Assembly (NCBI GenBank): GCA_036252795.1 | Contig: DASYHY010000190.1 | Span: forward strand, 1 to 64,000 | DNA from: Aurantimonas sp036252795 | Lineage (GTDB): Bacteria > Pseudomonadota > Alphaproteobacteria > Rhizobiales > Rhizobiaceae | Direction of reading: 5' to 3' | Length of the DNA: 64,000 nt | Translations under genes and position numbers: made by a program | Notes under the pieces: model-generated | Told to the model about the DNA's origin: nothing | Databases searched by the model: none | The model's input: the letters and a program-made list of their open reading frames with translations, nothing else | Shown: positions 33,532 to 42,805 of the stretch, in pieces | Numbering within the stretch: position 1 is the stretch's first letter | Layout of the letters: each line of letters opens with the position of its first letter

Positions 33532-34187
33532 ATGACGAACTCGATGCGCGCCGCCCGCGTGTACCTGCGCGTCAGCACGGAGGAGCAGGACCTCGAACGC
33601 CAGGAGGCGATCGTCGCGGGCGCGCGAGCGGCCGGCTACTATGTAGCGGCAGTATACCGCGAGAAGGCGTCAGGCGCGCGGCCCGACCGGCCCGAGCTGA
33701 TCCGCATGATCGAGGACTTGCAACCGGGCGAGGTCGTGCTGGCCGAGAAGATTGACCGGATCAGCCGCTTACCGAAGCCGAGCGGCTGGTGGCGGCGATC
33801 CGTGCCAAGGGCGCGCGGCTGGCGGTACCGGGGATCGTCGACATGTCCGACCTTGTCGCGGACAGCGCAGGTGTCGCCCGCATCGTGCTCGAAGCAGTGC
33901 AGGACATGCTGCTACGCGTCGCGCTTCAGACCGCGCGGGACGATTACGAGACGCGGCGCGAGCGTCAACGCGAGGGGATCGAGATCGCCAAGCGGGCAGG
34001 GCGGTATAACGGCCGCAAGCCGGACATGGCACTGCACAAGCGCATCGTCGGCCTACGCGAGGCGGGCATGAGCATCGCGCGCACCGCCGAGCTGGCGGGG
34101 TGCAGCATTGCGCAGGTGAAGCGGGTGACCGCGCTGCATCGGGGAACTCTGATCTCCAGCCGAAAAAGCGAAGTTTTAGGCGAATAG
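33532..34187 (+). pseudogene. Serine recombinase (resolvase), frameshifted copy 1
   Basis: The N-terminal half (RVYLRVSTEEQDLERQ with the Ser nucleophile, EKASGARPDRPEL, EKIDRISRLP) and the C-terminal half (AIRAKGARLAVPGIVD, HTH GMSIARTAELAGCSIAQVKRV) lie in different frames. Compared with the intact copy at 55119, the 12 bases CTCCCGCTCGCC after AGCCGC are replaced by five (TTACC), a net loss of 7 nt near 33768. The product would stop early after the catalytic domain. The ends of the two genes also differ. Confidence 0.85.
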
Positions 34188-34241
34188 CGACCCAGATTGC
34201 GCGACCAGCTAGGCAGCTGGCGGCATGAGCCTCGACCAGCC

Positions 34242-34955
34242 TCAGCGCCGGCGAACCAGCAGAAGTGCGTAGCCACACAGGATCGCCAAGCTGAACCAGG
34301 TAAGTGCGTACACAAGGTGATTGTTCGGAAACGACACCACGGTCATGCCACCTGACGGCCAGCTGCCCGGGTTCGGCGTCGCGTCTGCATCGATGAAGTA
34401 CGGCATCACAGCCGTCAGGCCGCGTCGAGCGGCGATCGCCGCAACATCGCGCGAGTACCACCGATCTTCCGCTGGTCTGTTCGGTCTGAGGACGCGACCG
34501 CCCGGCTCGCTGAGGCGAAGGAGCCCCGCCACGCGCGCAGGCCCGAGTGGCAGCGCGGCCGCTCTGGTCCGGCGATCTGCGCGTTCAGGTGGGACGAACC
34601 CTCGATTGACGAGAACGGTGACGCCATTGGGTGTCACGACGGGAGTTAGAACCCAGAAACCGTTACCCTGTTCGGTCACGGCCTGCACCAGCGTCTCGCG
34701 GTCGTGCTGGAAACGCCCGACGATCATGACGTGGCGATACTGCCAATCTGATGCGGGCCGTCGACGCCAGTCGGACAACGACGGCGCCGTGACTGGAGGA
34801 GCGTGGATCCTTTCATCCACCGCCTCGATAAGGGCGAGCTTCCACGTGCGCCGCTCGACCTGCCAGATGCCGAGAGCGGTGAACAGGAGGAGCCCGGCGA
34901 AGGCCAGGCCGGCCAGCAGCCATCGCCCTTTCGCGGACCGGCGCAGCTCGCTCAC
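34242..34955 (-). CDS. SURF1-family cytochrome oxidase assembly protein
   Basis: Inner-membrane protein of 237 residues from the GTG at 34955. The topology is typical: TM1 near 13-30 (LLAGLAFAGLLLFTALGIWQ), a large loop, and TM2 near the C-terminus (HLVYALTWFSLAILCGYALLL). Conserved SURF1 features include LGIWQVERRTWKLALI, NRGFVP and the NHLVYALTWF motif. SURF1/Shy1 assists heme a or o insertion into oxidases. It is encoded 17 nt after cyoD and ends the cyo operon. Confidence 0.88.
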   Translation of the reverse strand: MSELRRSAKGRWLLAGLAFAGLLLFTALGIWQVERRTWKLALIEAVDERIHAPPVTAPSLSDWRRRPASDWQYRHVMIVGRFQHDRETLVQAVTEQGNGFWVLTPVVTPNGVTVLVNRGFVPPERADRRTRAAALPLGPARVAGLLRLSEPGGRVLRPNRPAEDRWYSRDVAAIAARRGLTAVMPYFIDADATPNPGSWPSGGMTVVSFPNNHLVYALTWFSLAILCGYALLLVRRR

Positions 34956-34972
34956 CGGGCAATCTCGCGCTG

Positions 34973-35353
34973 CTAGCGAACCGGTCCAATCTGCCCGCCA
35001 GGCATCGGCATCATGTTTGTGTTGAGATGGAACATGACCCAGATCGATCCGCCAATTGTGATGATGACGATCACGGCCGTGAACAGGAACGCCAGAAGCG
35101 TCCAACCGCCCTCGGACCGGGTGTCGAGGTGAAGGAAGCAGACCACGTGAACGACGATCTGGATCAGCGCGAGAGCAAAGATCACCGCCGCGATCCAGCC
35201 GGGTGCGGGGCCGGACTGTGACATCACCAGCCAGAACGGGACAACGGTGAGCACGATCGCCAGCAGCGACCCGATCCGGTAGCCGAGCCGGCTGCCATGC
35301 CCGTGCGTGTCGCCGTGCGCGTGGAGCGCGGCGTCGTAGGCTTCGGTGCTCAA
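34973..35353 (-). CDS. cyoD: Cytochrome o ubiquinol oxidase subunit IV
   Basis: Protein of 126 residues with three membrane helices (IGSLLAIVLTVVPFWLVM, WIAAVIFALALIQIVVHVVCFLHL, LLAFLFTAVIVIITIGGSIWVM). The His-rich N-terminus (HAHGDTHGHG) precedes the first helix. CyoD is a small accessory subunit that helps copper and heme loading of subunit I. ATGA overlap with cyoC. Confidence 0.93.
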   Translation of the reverse strand: MSTEAYDAALHAHGDTHGHGSRLGYRIGSLLAIVLTVVPFWLVMSQSGPAPGWIAAVIFALALIQIVVHVVCFLHLDTRSEGGWTLLAFLFTAVIVIITIGGSIWVMFHLNTNMMPMPGGQIGPVR

Positions 35354-35985
35354 CGGATCACTCCATACAGATAGACGAAGGTGAAGACCCCGATCCAGAT
35401 GATGTCGAGGAAGTGCCAGAACATCGACAGGCAGATGAGCCGGCGCTTCATCGGCTGGATGAGGCCGTGCTGACCGATCTGGACCAGCGAGGCGGCGATC
35501 CAGATCAGGCCCACCGTCACATGGGCGCCATGCGTGCCCACCAGTGTGAAGAAAGCTGACAGAAAGGCGCTGCGCTGCGGCCCTGCACCCTCTGCGATGA
35601 GGTGCGAGAACTCGTAGAGTTCGACGCCGACGAAGGCGAGGCCGAGCAATCCGGTGATCGCGAGCCAGAAGCGGGTCGGCCCGACGCGGCCCGCTTCCAT
35701 GTGCGGCATCGCCTCGCCGAAGGTGATCGAGGAGGCGAGCAGGAAGGCGGTGTTCAACGCGACGAGCTTCAGGTCGAAGATCTCGCGCGGTACGGGACCA
35801 CCGGCGTAGCTAGTGCTCACCACCCCGAACATCGCGAACAGCGAGGCGAAGATGAGCGCGTCGCTCATCAGGTAGATCCAGAAGCCGAGCACGGTGGCGC
35901 CGTTGCCGCCGTGATCATGGTCTTCCTGTTCGGCGAGATGCCAGGTCGTGCTCGCCTGGCGAGGCCCAAGTACGTGGTCGGTCAT
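35350..35985 (-). CDS. cyoC: Cytochrome o ubiquinol oxidase subunit III
   Basis: Protein of 211 residues with five membrane segments, starting at LGFWIYLMSDALIFASLFAMF and ending FWHFLDIIWIGVFTFVYLYG. The subunit III signature HGAHVTVGLIWI is present. One base separates its stop from the next gene region, and it overlaps cyoD as ATGA. It supports the proton-pumping core formed by CyoB. Confidence 0.95.
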   Translation of the reverse strand: MTDHVLGPRQASTTWHLAEQEDHDHGGNGATVLGFWIYLMSDALIFASLFAMFGVVSTSYAGGPVPREIFDLKLVALNTAFLLASSITFGEAMPHMEAGRVGPTRFWLAITGLLGLAFVGVELYEFSHLIAEGAGPQRSAFLSAFFTLVGTHGAHVTVGLIWIAASLVQIGQHGLIQPMKRRLICLSMFWHFLDIIWIGVFTFVYLYGVIR

Positions 35986-35986
35986 G

Positions 35987-37984
35987 TCAGGCTCCGGCGG
36001 CGAGCAGCTGCCGCCGCTCGCTCTCTGTGCGGGTCACTTCGTCCGCGGGGATGAAGTAGTCGCGCTTGAAGTTGAAGGTGTGACCGACGGCCACGATGAG
36101 CAGCCCCGCGAAGCTGAGCGCAGCCAGCCACCACATGTACCAGACCATGCCGAAGCCGAGCGCGAGAGCGAGGCCCGCAAGGATCACGCCGCTGCCCGTG
36201 TTGCGCGGCATGTGGATCGGGCGGAAGCCGTCCGCCGGCCGCTCATAGCCTCGTGCCTTCATGTCATACCAGGCATCGAGGTCATGGACGACGGGCGTGA
36301 TCGCGAAGTTGTAGGCCGGGGGCGGCGAACTGGTCGACCATTCCAGGGTCCGGCCGTTCCACGGGTCGCCCGTCACATCCGCGAGCTGCTTGCGCTTCAC
36401 GAAGCCGATCACGATGCTCATCACGAAGCCGAGGATACCGACCAGGATGATCACCGCGCCGATCGCGGCGATCACGAAATAGGGCTGGATGCTGATGTCG
36501 TCGAAGTGGTGCACGCGTCGCGGCTCGCCCATCAGGCCCACCACGTAGATCGGCGTCCAGGCGACCCAGTAGCCGATCACCCAGCCCCAGAAGGCAACCT
36601 TGCCCCAGAACTCGTCGAGCTTGAAGCCGAACGCCTTGGGGAACCAGTAGGTCATGCCCGCGAACAGCGCGAACACGACGCCGCCGATGATGACGTTGTG
36701 GAAGTGGGCGACGAGGAACAACGAATTGTGGAACACGAAGTCGGCGGGAGGAATGGCGAGCAGCACCCCGGTCATGCCGCCGACCACGAAGGTCAGCATG
36801 AAGGCGACGACCCATTGCATCGGCAGCTCGAAGCGGATGTCACCCTTGTACATGGTGAACAGCCAGTTGAAGATCTTCGCGCCCGTCGGGATCGAGATCA
36901 CCATGGTGGCGATGCCGAAGAAGCTGTTCACGGTCGGCCCTGCGCCCATCGTGAAGAAGTGGTGCAGCCAGACGAGATAGGACAGGATCGTGATGACCAC
37001 CGTCGCATAGACCATCGACGAGTAACCGAAGAGCGGCTTGCCCGAGAAGGTGGCGGCTATTTCGGAGTAGATGCCGAACGCCGGCAGGACCAGGACATAG
37101 ACCTCCGGGTGTCCCCAGATCCACACCATGTTCCAGTACATCATCGGCGCGCCGCCGAGCTCGTTGGTGAAGAAGTTGGTGCCGACATAGCGGTCGAGCA
37201 TCAGCAGGAAGAAGGCGGCGGTCAGCGCCGGGAAGATGGCGATCGCCAGCACGTTGCTGCACAGCGCGGTCCAGCAGAAGACCGGCATCTTCATCAAGGT
37301 CATGCCCGGCGCGCGCATCTTGATGATGGTCGCGACCATGTTGATGGCGGACAGGGTGGTGCCCACGCCCGCGATCTGCAGCGACCAGAGGTAATAGTCG
37401 ACGCCGGTATCGGGGCTGTAGGCGAGCTCGGCAAGCGGCGCGTAGGACAGCCAGCCGGTGCGAGCAAACTCGCCGACGAACAGCGAGATCATCACCAGCA
37501 CGGCGCCGGCGGCCGTCAGCCAGAAGCTGAGATTGTTGAGGAAAGGGAAGGCGACGTCACGCGCGCCGATCTGGAGCGGCATCACGAAGTTGATGATGCC
37601 CACCACCAGCGGGATCGCGACAAAGAAGATCATGATCGTGCCGTGCGCGGTGAAGATCTGATCATAGTGGTGCGCCGGCAGGTAGCCCTGGTCGGCTCCG
37701 AAAGCGACGGCCTGCTGCGCCCGCATCATGAGCGCGTCCGAGAAGCCCCGCAGCAGCATGACGATGCCGAGGATGATGTACATGATGCCGATCTTCTTGT
37801 GATCGACGCTCGTGAACCACTCGCTCCAGAGATAACCCCAGAGGCGGTACTTGGTCACGGCACCCACGATGCCGAGCCCGAGCAGGGACACGACGATGAA
37901 GGTGGTGAGCAGGATCGGCTCATGGAACGGGAATGATTCCCAGGTCAGCCGACCGAAGACGGATTTGAGCAGTGAGTCAGACAT
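35987..37984 (-). CDS. cyoB: Cytochrome o ubiquinol oxidase subunit I
   Basis: Catalytic heme-copper oxidase subunit of 665 residues with ~15 membrane helices. It reduces O2 with ubiquinol and pumps protons. Recognisable motifs are HGTIMIFFVAIP (low-spin heme His), WIWGHPEVYVLVLPAFGIYSE (Cu-B His and the cross-linked Tyr region; first 20 at most are needed to see it), HHFFTMG and the VAHFHNVI pair of heme ligands. Length matches E. coli CyoB (663). Confidence 0.97.
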   Translation of the reverse strand: MSDSLLKSVFGRLTWESFPFHEPILLTTFIVVSLLGLGIVGAVTKYRLWGYLWSEWFTSVDHKKIGIMYIILGIVMLLRGFSDALMMRAQQAVAFGADQGYLPAHHYDQIFTAHGTIMIFFVAIPLVVGIINFVMPLQIGARDVAFPFLNNLSFWLTAAGAVLVMISLFVGEFARTGWLSYAPLAELAYSPDTGVDYYLWSLQIAGVGTTLSAINMVATIIKMRAPGMTLMKMPVFCWTALCSNVLAIAIFPALTAAFFLLMLDRYVGTNFFTNELGGAPMMYWNMVWIWGHPEVYVLVLPAFGIYSEIAATFSGKPLFGYSSMVYATVVITILSYLVWLHHFFTMGAGPTVNSFFGIATMVISIPTGAKIFNWLFTMYKGDIRFELPMQWVVAFMLTFVVGGMTGVLLAIPPADFVFHNSLFLVAHFHNVIIGGVVFALFAGMTYWFPKAFGFKLDEFWGKVAFWGWVIGYWVAWTPIYVVGLMGEPRRVHHFDDISIQPYFVIAAIGAVIILVGILGFVMSIVIGFVKRKQLADVTGDPWNGRTLEWSTSSPPPAYNFAITPVVHDLDAWYDMKARGYERPADGFRPIHMPRNTGSGVILAGLALALGFGMVWYMWWLAALSFAGLLIVAVGHTFNFKRDYFIPADEVTRTESERRQLLAAGA

Positions 37985-38005
37985 CGTGCTTCCGTTCGCG
38001 GGGGA

Positions 38006-39184
38006 TCAGGCCCGCACGGCGCGGGTGGCGCCGGGGACGGGGAGGGGGGAAACCGCGGACATGTCGCGGTTGCGCTGGTCGCCGGGCCTGGTCTGCCCTG
38101 GCGCACCCGGCTGCTCGGGTTTGGTGACGTTCGGACCCGAGCCCTTGTCTTCAGGCGCCTTTTGAAGCGCCGGCACCGGCTTTTCGCCCATGATCGGCGC
38201 AGCACCACGCCCCGGCGCCATGCCGGCGCCCATGCGGTGGTCGCCGGGATTGCCGCCGCCTCGCGCCATGTCGCGTGCCATCACGTCCATCATGCAGGGC
38301 TTGCCGGGCTCGACGCAGCGATTGACGATGCGGTCGAACAGGCCGGGCTGCACGGAGGCGAAGCGCATCACCGGCACCTTCTCGCTAGGCTTGGCGAGAT
38401 CGATATAGTTGGCGGTCTGGAGATCGCCGCCGCCCGCCTTGATACGGGCGACCCAGCGATCGAAGTCGGCCGGAGTCTGGCCGTAGAACTTGAACCGCAT
38501 GTCCGAATAACCCCGACCGGTATAGTTGCCCGAATAGCCCTCGCTCGTGACCGGCCTGTTGATGACCGCGTTCAGCTCGGACTTCATCGTCGGCATCGCG
38601 TAGATCATGCCCGCGAGCGTCGGCACGTACAGGGTGTTGAACTGGTCGGTCGAGGTGATCGAGAAGTGCACGGGCACGTCGACCGGGAGCGCCAGCTCGT
38701 TCACCGTCGCGATGCCGAGATCAGGGTAGACGAACAGCCACTTCCAATCGAGCGCGATCGCCTGAACCTCCAGCGGCTTGGTGCCGGCAGGAACCGGCCT
38801 GCCCGGTCCGAGGCGCTCGAGGGGACGGAATGGATCGAGCAGGTGCGTGCTCGTCCAGGTCACGGCGCTGAGCGCGATGATGATGAGCAGCGGACACGCC
38901 CAGATCACCAGCTCGAGCGTCGTCGAATGGTCGAACTTGGGATCGTAGGTCTTGTTGGCGTTGCCGCGCCGGTATTTGCGGGCGAACACCACCGTCAGCA
39001 CCATGACCGGCACGATGATCAGCAGCATCACACCTGTCGAGAACAGGATGAGGTCGCGCTGCTGCACGGCGATGTCGCCGGCCGGGTTCATGACCACCAT
39101 GTCGCAGCCACCGAGCAGCGCGGGTAGCGCCAACGCAGGCAGGCGCGAGGCCCATCGGATGAGGTTCGATCCTGTTCTCAGCAT
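38006..39184 (-). CDS. cyoA: Cytochrome o ubiquinol oxidase subunit II with extended tail
   Basis: Lipoprotein subunit of 392 residues. The lipobox LLGGC (Cys ~27) follows a signal peptide, then two membrane helices (LILFSTGVMLLIIVPVMVLTVVF, ELVIWACPLLIIIALSAVTW) and a periplasmic cupredoxin-like domain (WKWLFVYPDLGIATVNELALP). The Cu-A ligands are absent, as in ubiquinol oxidases. Compared with E. coli CyoA (315), it has a long Pro/Gly/Met-rich C-terminal tail (from ~310: MGAGMAPGRGAAP). First gene of the operon; an FNR-type box lies 35 nt upstream. Confidence 0.95.
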   Translation of the reverse strand: MLRTGSNLIRWASRLPALALPALLGGCDMVVMNPAGDIAVQQRDLILFSTGVMLLIIVPVMVLTVVFARKYRRGNANKTYDPKFDHSTTLELVIWACPLLIIIALSAVTWTSTHLLDPFRPLERLGPGRPVPAGTKPLEVQAIALDWKWLFVYPDLGIATVNELALPVDVPVHFSITSTDQFNTLYVPTLAGMIYAMPTMKSELNAVINRPVTSEGYSGNYTGRGYSDMRFKFYGQTPADFDRWVARIKAGGGDLQTANYIDLAKPSEKVPVMRFASVQPGLFDRIVNRCVEPGKPCMMDVMARDMARGGGNPGDHRMGAGMAPGRGAAPIMGEKPVPALQKAPEDKGSGPNVTKPEQPGAPGQTRPGDQRNRDMSAVSPLPVPGATRAVRA

Positions 39185-39218
39185 GGGTTCCCGCTAACCC
39201 TCCCTTGATCGACCGACT

Positions 39219-39232
39219 TTGACCGCGATCAA
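39219..39232. promoter_or_regulatory. FNR-type box between cyoA and the MFS gene
   Basis: TTGAC-CGCG-ATCAA matches the FNR/Anr consensus TTGAT-N4-ATCAA in nine of ten positions. It lies 35 nt before cyoA and ~100 nt before the MFS start. So near to cyoA, FNR binding would most simply repress the oxidase under low oxygen. Confidence 0.7.
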
Positions 39233-39333
39233 AGGTCCGCCGATTGCTCTTGGGTAAGGTGAACATCATCAAGCCAGATCGTTGCGGACATGGCGCGCAA
39301 CCTGTGGTGGCGAACGACGGAGGACGAAAAGGG

Positions 39334-40668
39334 ATGGTTGCCAGCACCCTCGGCACGGCGAATTCGACGCCATTGGAGCGAGATGCGCGCCTCATCAATG
39401 CCCGCGAGCACAAGGTTCGCCCCGGGGACATCGCCGTTGGGGTGATCATCGGACGGTCAACCGAGTTCTTTGACTTCTTCGTCTATGCGATCGCCTCGGT
39501 TCTCGTCTTCCCGAGCCTGATCTTCCCCGACGTCAGCGCGCTGACGGGCACGATCTACTCCTTCGCAATTTTCGCGCTTGCGTTCGTGGCCCGGCCCTTC
39601 GGCGCGTTGGCCTTCCTCTGGCTGGACCGGCGCCACGGACGCGGTGTGAAGCTGACCGTCGCCATGTTTCTGCTCGGCGGCTCCACCGCCGCGATGGCCT
39701 TCCTGCCGAGCTATGGACAGGTCGGAGGGATGGCTGCCGTCCTCCTCGCCCTGTTCCGGATCGGACAAGGCGTCGCGCAGGGCGGCACCTGGGACGGCCT
39801 GCCCGCTCTCCTGTCTCTCAACGCGCCGGACAATCGTCGTGGCTGGTTCGCGATGATCCCGCAGCTCGGCGCGCCGATCGGGCTGTTTGTGGCGGCTGCG
39901 GTGTTCGCGTTCCTGCTGACGACGCTCAAGCCTGCCGACTTCCTCGACTGGGGCTGGCGCTATCCGTTCTTTGTCGCTTTCGTCATCAACGTCGTCGCAC
40001 TGTTCGCCAGGCTGCGTCTGATTTCAACGCCCGAGTTCGAGGAGCTCTTCGACAGCCGGGAGCTGCAGCCCTCGCCGGTGGGTCAGATGTTCCGCGAGGA
40101 AGGACGCACGGTCATCCTGGGCGCGTTCGCGCCGCTTGCGAGCTTCGCGCTCTTTCACCTGGTCACGGTGTTTCCGCTTTCCTGGGTCGTGCTCACATCC
40201 GGCGAGACGGCGACACACTTCCTCGTGATCGAGATGGTCGGCGCAGCTGTCGGTCTCGTGGCCGTCGCAGCCTCGGGGATCGTCGCCGATCGCATCGGCC
40301 GGCGGACGCTTCTAGGCATCTCGGCGGCGATGATCGGCGCCTATAGCGGGTTTGCGCCGCAACTTCTCGGGCGCGGGCCCGCCGGCGAGTGGGTGTATAT
40401 GCTACTCGGCTTCGTTCTGCTGGGGCTATCCTTCGGTCAGTCATCGGGCGCGACCAACAGCAGCTTCTCGGCGCGGCACCGCTATACGGGCGCCGGGACC
40501 ACAGCGACGGCCTCCTGGTTCATCGGCGCCGCCTTCGCGCCCTTGGCGGCCCTTCTGCTCGCCAGCAACTTCGGCCTGATCTCCGTCGGTGCCTATCTCC
40601 TTTCCGGCGCCGCCTGCACGCTGGGTGCGCTCGCGCTGAACCGTGAGTGGGGACGCCGAAACGCATGA
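39334..40668 (+). CDS. MFS transporter (metabolite:H+ symporter-like)
   Basis: Integral membrane protein of 444 residues with ~12 segments. The ATG at 39334 has GGAGG 10 nt upstream; the frame further up covers the FNR-box region and is not used. The MHS/sugar-porter-like loop motif lies after TM2 (ARPFGALAFLWLDRRHGR) and a second (ADRIGRRTLLG) in the second half. The substrate cannot be told. ATGA overlap with the quinone reductase gene suggests a shared role. Confidence 0.85.
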   Translation: MVASTLGTANSTPLERDARLINAREHKVRPGDIAVGVIIGRSTEFFDFFVYAIASVLVFPSLIFPDVSALTGTIYSFAIFALAFVARPFGALAFLWLDRRHGRGVKLTVAMFLLGGSTAAMAFLPSYGQVGGMAAVLLALFRIGQGVAQGGTWDGLPALLSLNAPDNRRGWFAMIPQLGAPIGLFVAAAVFAFLLTTLKPADFLDWGWRYPFFVAFVINVVALFARLRLISTPEFEELFDSRELQPSPVGQMFREEGRTVILGAFAPLASFALFHLVTVFPLSWVVLTSGETATHFLVIEMVGAAVGLVAVAASGIVADRIGRRTLLGISAAMIGAYSGFAPQLLGRGPAGEWVYMLLGFVLLGLSFGQSSGATNSSFSARHRYTGAGTTATASWFIGAAFAPLAALLLASNFGLISVGAYLLSGAACTLGALALNREWGRRNA

Positions 40669-41390
40669 CCGGAGCAAATGCGATGGAAAGCACAACCCGC
40701 GGGCGAGCGGACACCGGGTTCAATCACCTTGTCATCCTTGCCAATCCGGCTGCTGACGGCTTCGACCACGCGATCGCGACCGCCTATTCGCAGGAGGTCG
40801 AACGACTTCACCAGTCGGTGCATGTCCGTGACCTCTACGCGCTCGGCTTCGATCCGGTGCTGCGCGCGGATGAACGGCCGACTGAGCCCGGATGGTCACC
40901 ATCGCCAGATGTGGCCGCAGAGCTCGAGCTGGTCCGCCGGTGTGACATTGTTGTGTTCATCTACCCGATCTGGTTCGGCCTGCCCCCGGCCATGCTCAAG
41001 GGCTATGTCGAACGGGTACTCGGTGCCGGCTACAGCTTTCGCGATCTTCAGGTCGCGGCGGGTCAGCCGCCTGTGGCGGGCAAGCCTCTCCTGTCGTTCA
41101 GCACGTCGGGAGCATCGTTGCCGTGGCTCGACGAGCAAGGGCAGGTTCTCTCCCTCAAGGACATTTTCGACGTCTATCTCTGGCGCGGGCTCGGGATGAG
41201 CCAGGCAGACCATGTGCGGATCGACTCGGTGGTGCCCGGCATGAACGCCGCCTATGCCGCCGAGCAGCTTGAGCGTGTCCGGGCAGCAGCCGAAAAGGCC
41301 TGCGCCAATCTCGCTTCGGGTCGGTATCGCGAACAGGCTGAGGCCGCCGTTCGACGTCGCGCCGCCTTGGAGCAGGATCGCGCGTCCTGA
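40665..41390 (+). CDS. Flavodoxin-fold NAD(P)H:quinone oxidoreductase
   Basis: Soluble FMN/FAD protein of 241 residues in the NQO1/KefF/MdaB family. HLVILANPAADGFDHAIATAY is the first strand and phosphate-binding loop; CDIVVFIYPIWFGLPPAMLKGY is the conserved YP-W-G-P segment; SFSTSGASLPWLDEQG forms a later flavin-side loop. These enzymes reduce quinones by two electrons. The start overlaps the MFS stop; an ATG at 40683 is an alternative. Confidence 0.88.
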   Translation: MTGANAMESTTRGRADTGFNHLVILANPAADGFDHAIATAYSQEVERLHQSVHVRDLYALGFDPVLRADERPTEPGWSPSPDVAAELELVRRCDIVVFIYPIWFGLPPAMLKGYVERVLGAGYSFRDLQVAAGQPPVAGKPLLSFSTSGASLPWLDEQGQVLSLKDIFDVYLWRGLGMSQADHVRIDSVVPGMNAAYAAEQLERVRAAAEKACANLASGRYREQAEAAVRRRAALEQDRAS

Positions 41391-41461
41391 GCGAAGATTT
41401 GGAACAACGCGTTTTGAACTGACTGGTCGAAAAGACGTTCTGTCGGTGAGGAGCGAATCCG

Positions 41462-41650
41462 ATGAAAGAAGTCTTTGAGGAGGCCTCAAAGGCGGAAGAG
41501 GTTCAGGGCGTTGTCGTTGTGACCGGCCCCGACTCGGTTTATGTCGCGATGACGCCCGCAGCGGCACTTCGCTCTGCCGAGCGGATCAGTTCAGCGGCTG
41601 TCGAAGCGCTGATCGGCGAAAGCGCCCGGAAGGCCAAGGACTCGCACTGA
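41462..41650 (+). CDS. Small hypothetical protein (62 aa)
   Basis: The ATG at 41462 follows GAGGAG. Soluble product with alternating strand and helix (VQGVVVVTGPDSVYVAMTPAAALRSAERI). Not recognised. It lies between the reductase gene and the convergent kinase-like gene, with a 4-nt gap to the latter's stop. Confidence 0.6.
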   Translation: MKEVFEEASKAEEVQGVVVVTGPDSVYVAMTPAAALRSAERISSAAVEALIGESARKAKDSH

Positions 41651-41654
41651 GCAG

Positions 41655-42659
41655 TCAGGCGCGCAGCGCCGCTACGGGTGCATGAAGCGACCAGATCAGG
41701 CCAGACGGCAATTCCTGGATGTCGGCTTGACCCCGCAGCCGGCGCGGTGTGGCGGTGAGCAGCAGACGCTTGCCGAGACCCTCGGGCAGGGGCGACCGAT
41801 GCCGCGGACCGTCGCGCTCAGCCCATTGCAGCCATAGGTAAGGCTCATCAAGCGCGCTCACCTCCCAGCGTACTTCTACATAGCCGTCCCGGACTGACAG
41901 CGCGCCCAAACTGAGGGCATGGACTTCAAGTTCGTGGAGGGCGAGTGCGAAGGCGGCGCCGTTCGCCGAGGCGATCGGAAAGGCGGGTCCCTTGATCCGG
42001 ATCCGACCGGTCCCGCCCTCTGCGAGCGCGACGCGCACCAGAGTGTCGAGATCGCTGAACTGCGCATGCGGTTGCAGCATCAGATCGGCGACCCGGGCCA
42101 GCATAGCAACCCGTGCCGCAACCTCCCGTCCTGCTTCAAGCGCCGCGCGACCGTCGTCAAGTGCTTGGCTGATCAACGCCGACACGATGGCGAGAAGATT
42201 GCGAAGCTGATGGCGCGCCGCACCTATAGTGATTACCCCGTCGGTCGCGCCGGCAAGAGCGTCCGCTCGGGTCATTCCGAGCTTCTCCGCCGCGAGGGGA
42301 AACGGATCGCAGAGTCGTACTTCCGTGCCGTCGAGCAGCAGCAGAACGGTTTGGTCGCCATCGGCTATGATGTGCGACACTGCAGCCGGAGAGACGCTGA
42401 GCGCGCGCCCGTCCGGCGTCGTGAACACATGAAGGCCCGATGTCTTCTGTCCGGCTAATGCAGGAGCTGAACTAGGCATGCCGTGATGCTCGATGGCAAC
42501 GCGGTCTCGATCTGAAGAAAGCGGCTTCGCTTCGACCACATCCAGCGCGCTCGAGAGACGAGCCGCGAAGGCGCTGTCGCCGACTTGTGCTTTGTCGAGA
42601 AGCGCAAGTGCCCGGCGCGCGAGTTCTACAGCCGCCTTTTCTCCATCCTGGCCGATCAT
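41655..42659 (-). CDS. Histidine-kinase-like protein (HWE/HisKA_2 type)
   Basis: Protein of 334 residues. The ATG at 42659 has GAGGAGAAC upstream. The N-terminal half resembles a PAS-like region (GLHVFTTPDGRALSVSPAAV, DGDQTVLLLLDGTEV). A phospho-acceptor-like motif RHQLRNLLAIVSALISQ lies near 150, followed by AMLARVADLMLQ and a reduced ATPase region (FALALHELEVHALSLGAL, similar to the HWE N-box ALHELATNA). Glycine boxes are weak, so it may be a degenerate kinase. An FNR-type box lies 85 nt upstream. Confidence 0.7.
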   Translation of the reverse strand: MIGQDGEKAAVELARRALALLDKAQVGDSAFAARLSSALDVVEAKPLSSDRDRVAIEHHGMPSSAPALAGQKTSGLHVFTTPDGRALSVSPAAVSHIIADGDQTVLLLLDGTEVRLCDPFPLAAEKLGMTRADALAGATDGVITIGAARHQLRNLLAIVSALISQALDDGRAALEAGREVAARVAMLARVADLMLQPHAQFSDLDTLVRVALAEGGTGRIRIKGPAFPIASANGAAFALALHELEVHALSLGALSVRDGYVEVRWEVSALDEPYLWLQWAERDGPRHRSPLPEGLGKRLLLTATPRRLRGQADIQELPSGLIWSLHAPVAALRA

Positions 42660-42743
42660 CGTTCTCCTCGCTTGCCGGTCCACGCGCTTAGAGCAAGGTG
42701 CGTGGCGTTCACCGGTAGCCTAGCGCTCACCTTCCGGCCAACT

Positions 42744-42757
42744 TTGATTCCGGTCAA
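42744..42757. promoter_or_regulatory. FNR-type box between divergent genes at 42659 and 42806
   Basis: TTGAT-TCCG-GTCAA, nine of ten positions of the consensus. It lies 49 nt before the GTG at 42806 and 85 nt before the kinase-like gene. Confidence 0.7.
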
Positions 42758-42805
42758 ATGCAGCGCGGGATAACCGTGGGAAGGAGCAGGCTGGAGGATC
42801 GCCCC

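Noticed and set aside
34139..34200. Attachment-site-like similarity between the ends of the two resolvase genes
   Set aside because: The C-terminal codons and flanks of the two copies diverge; I could not find a shared flanking repeat by eye.
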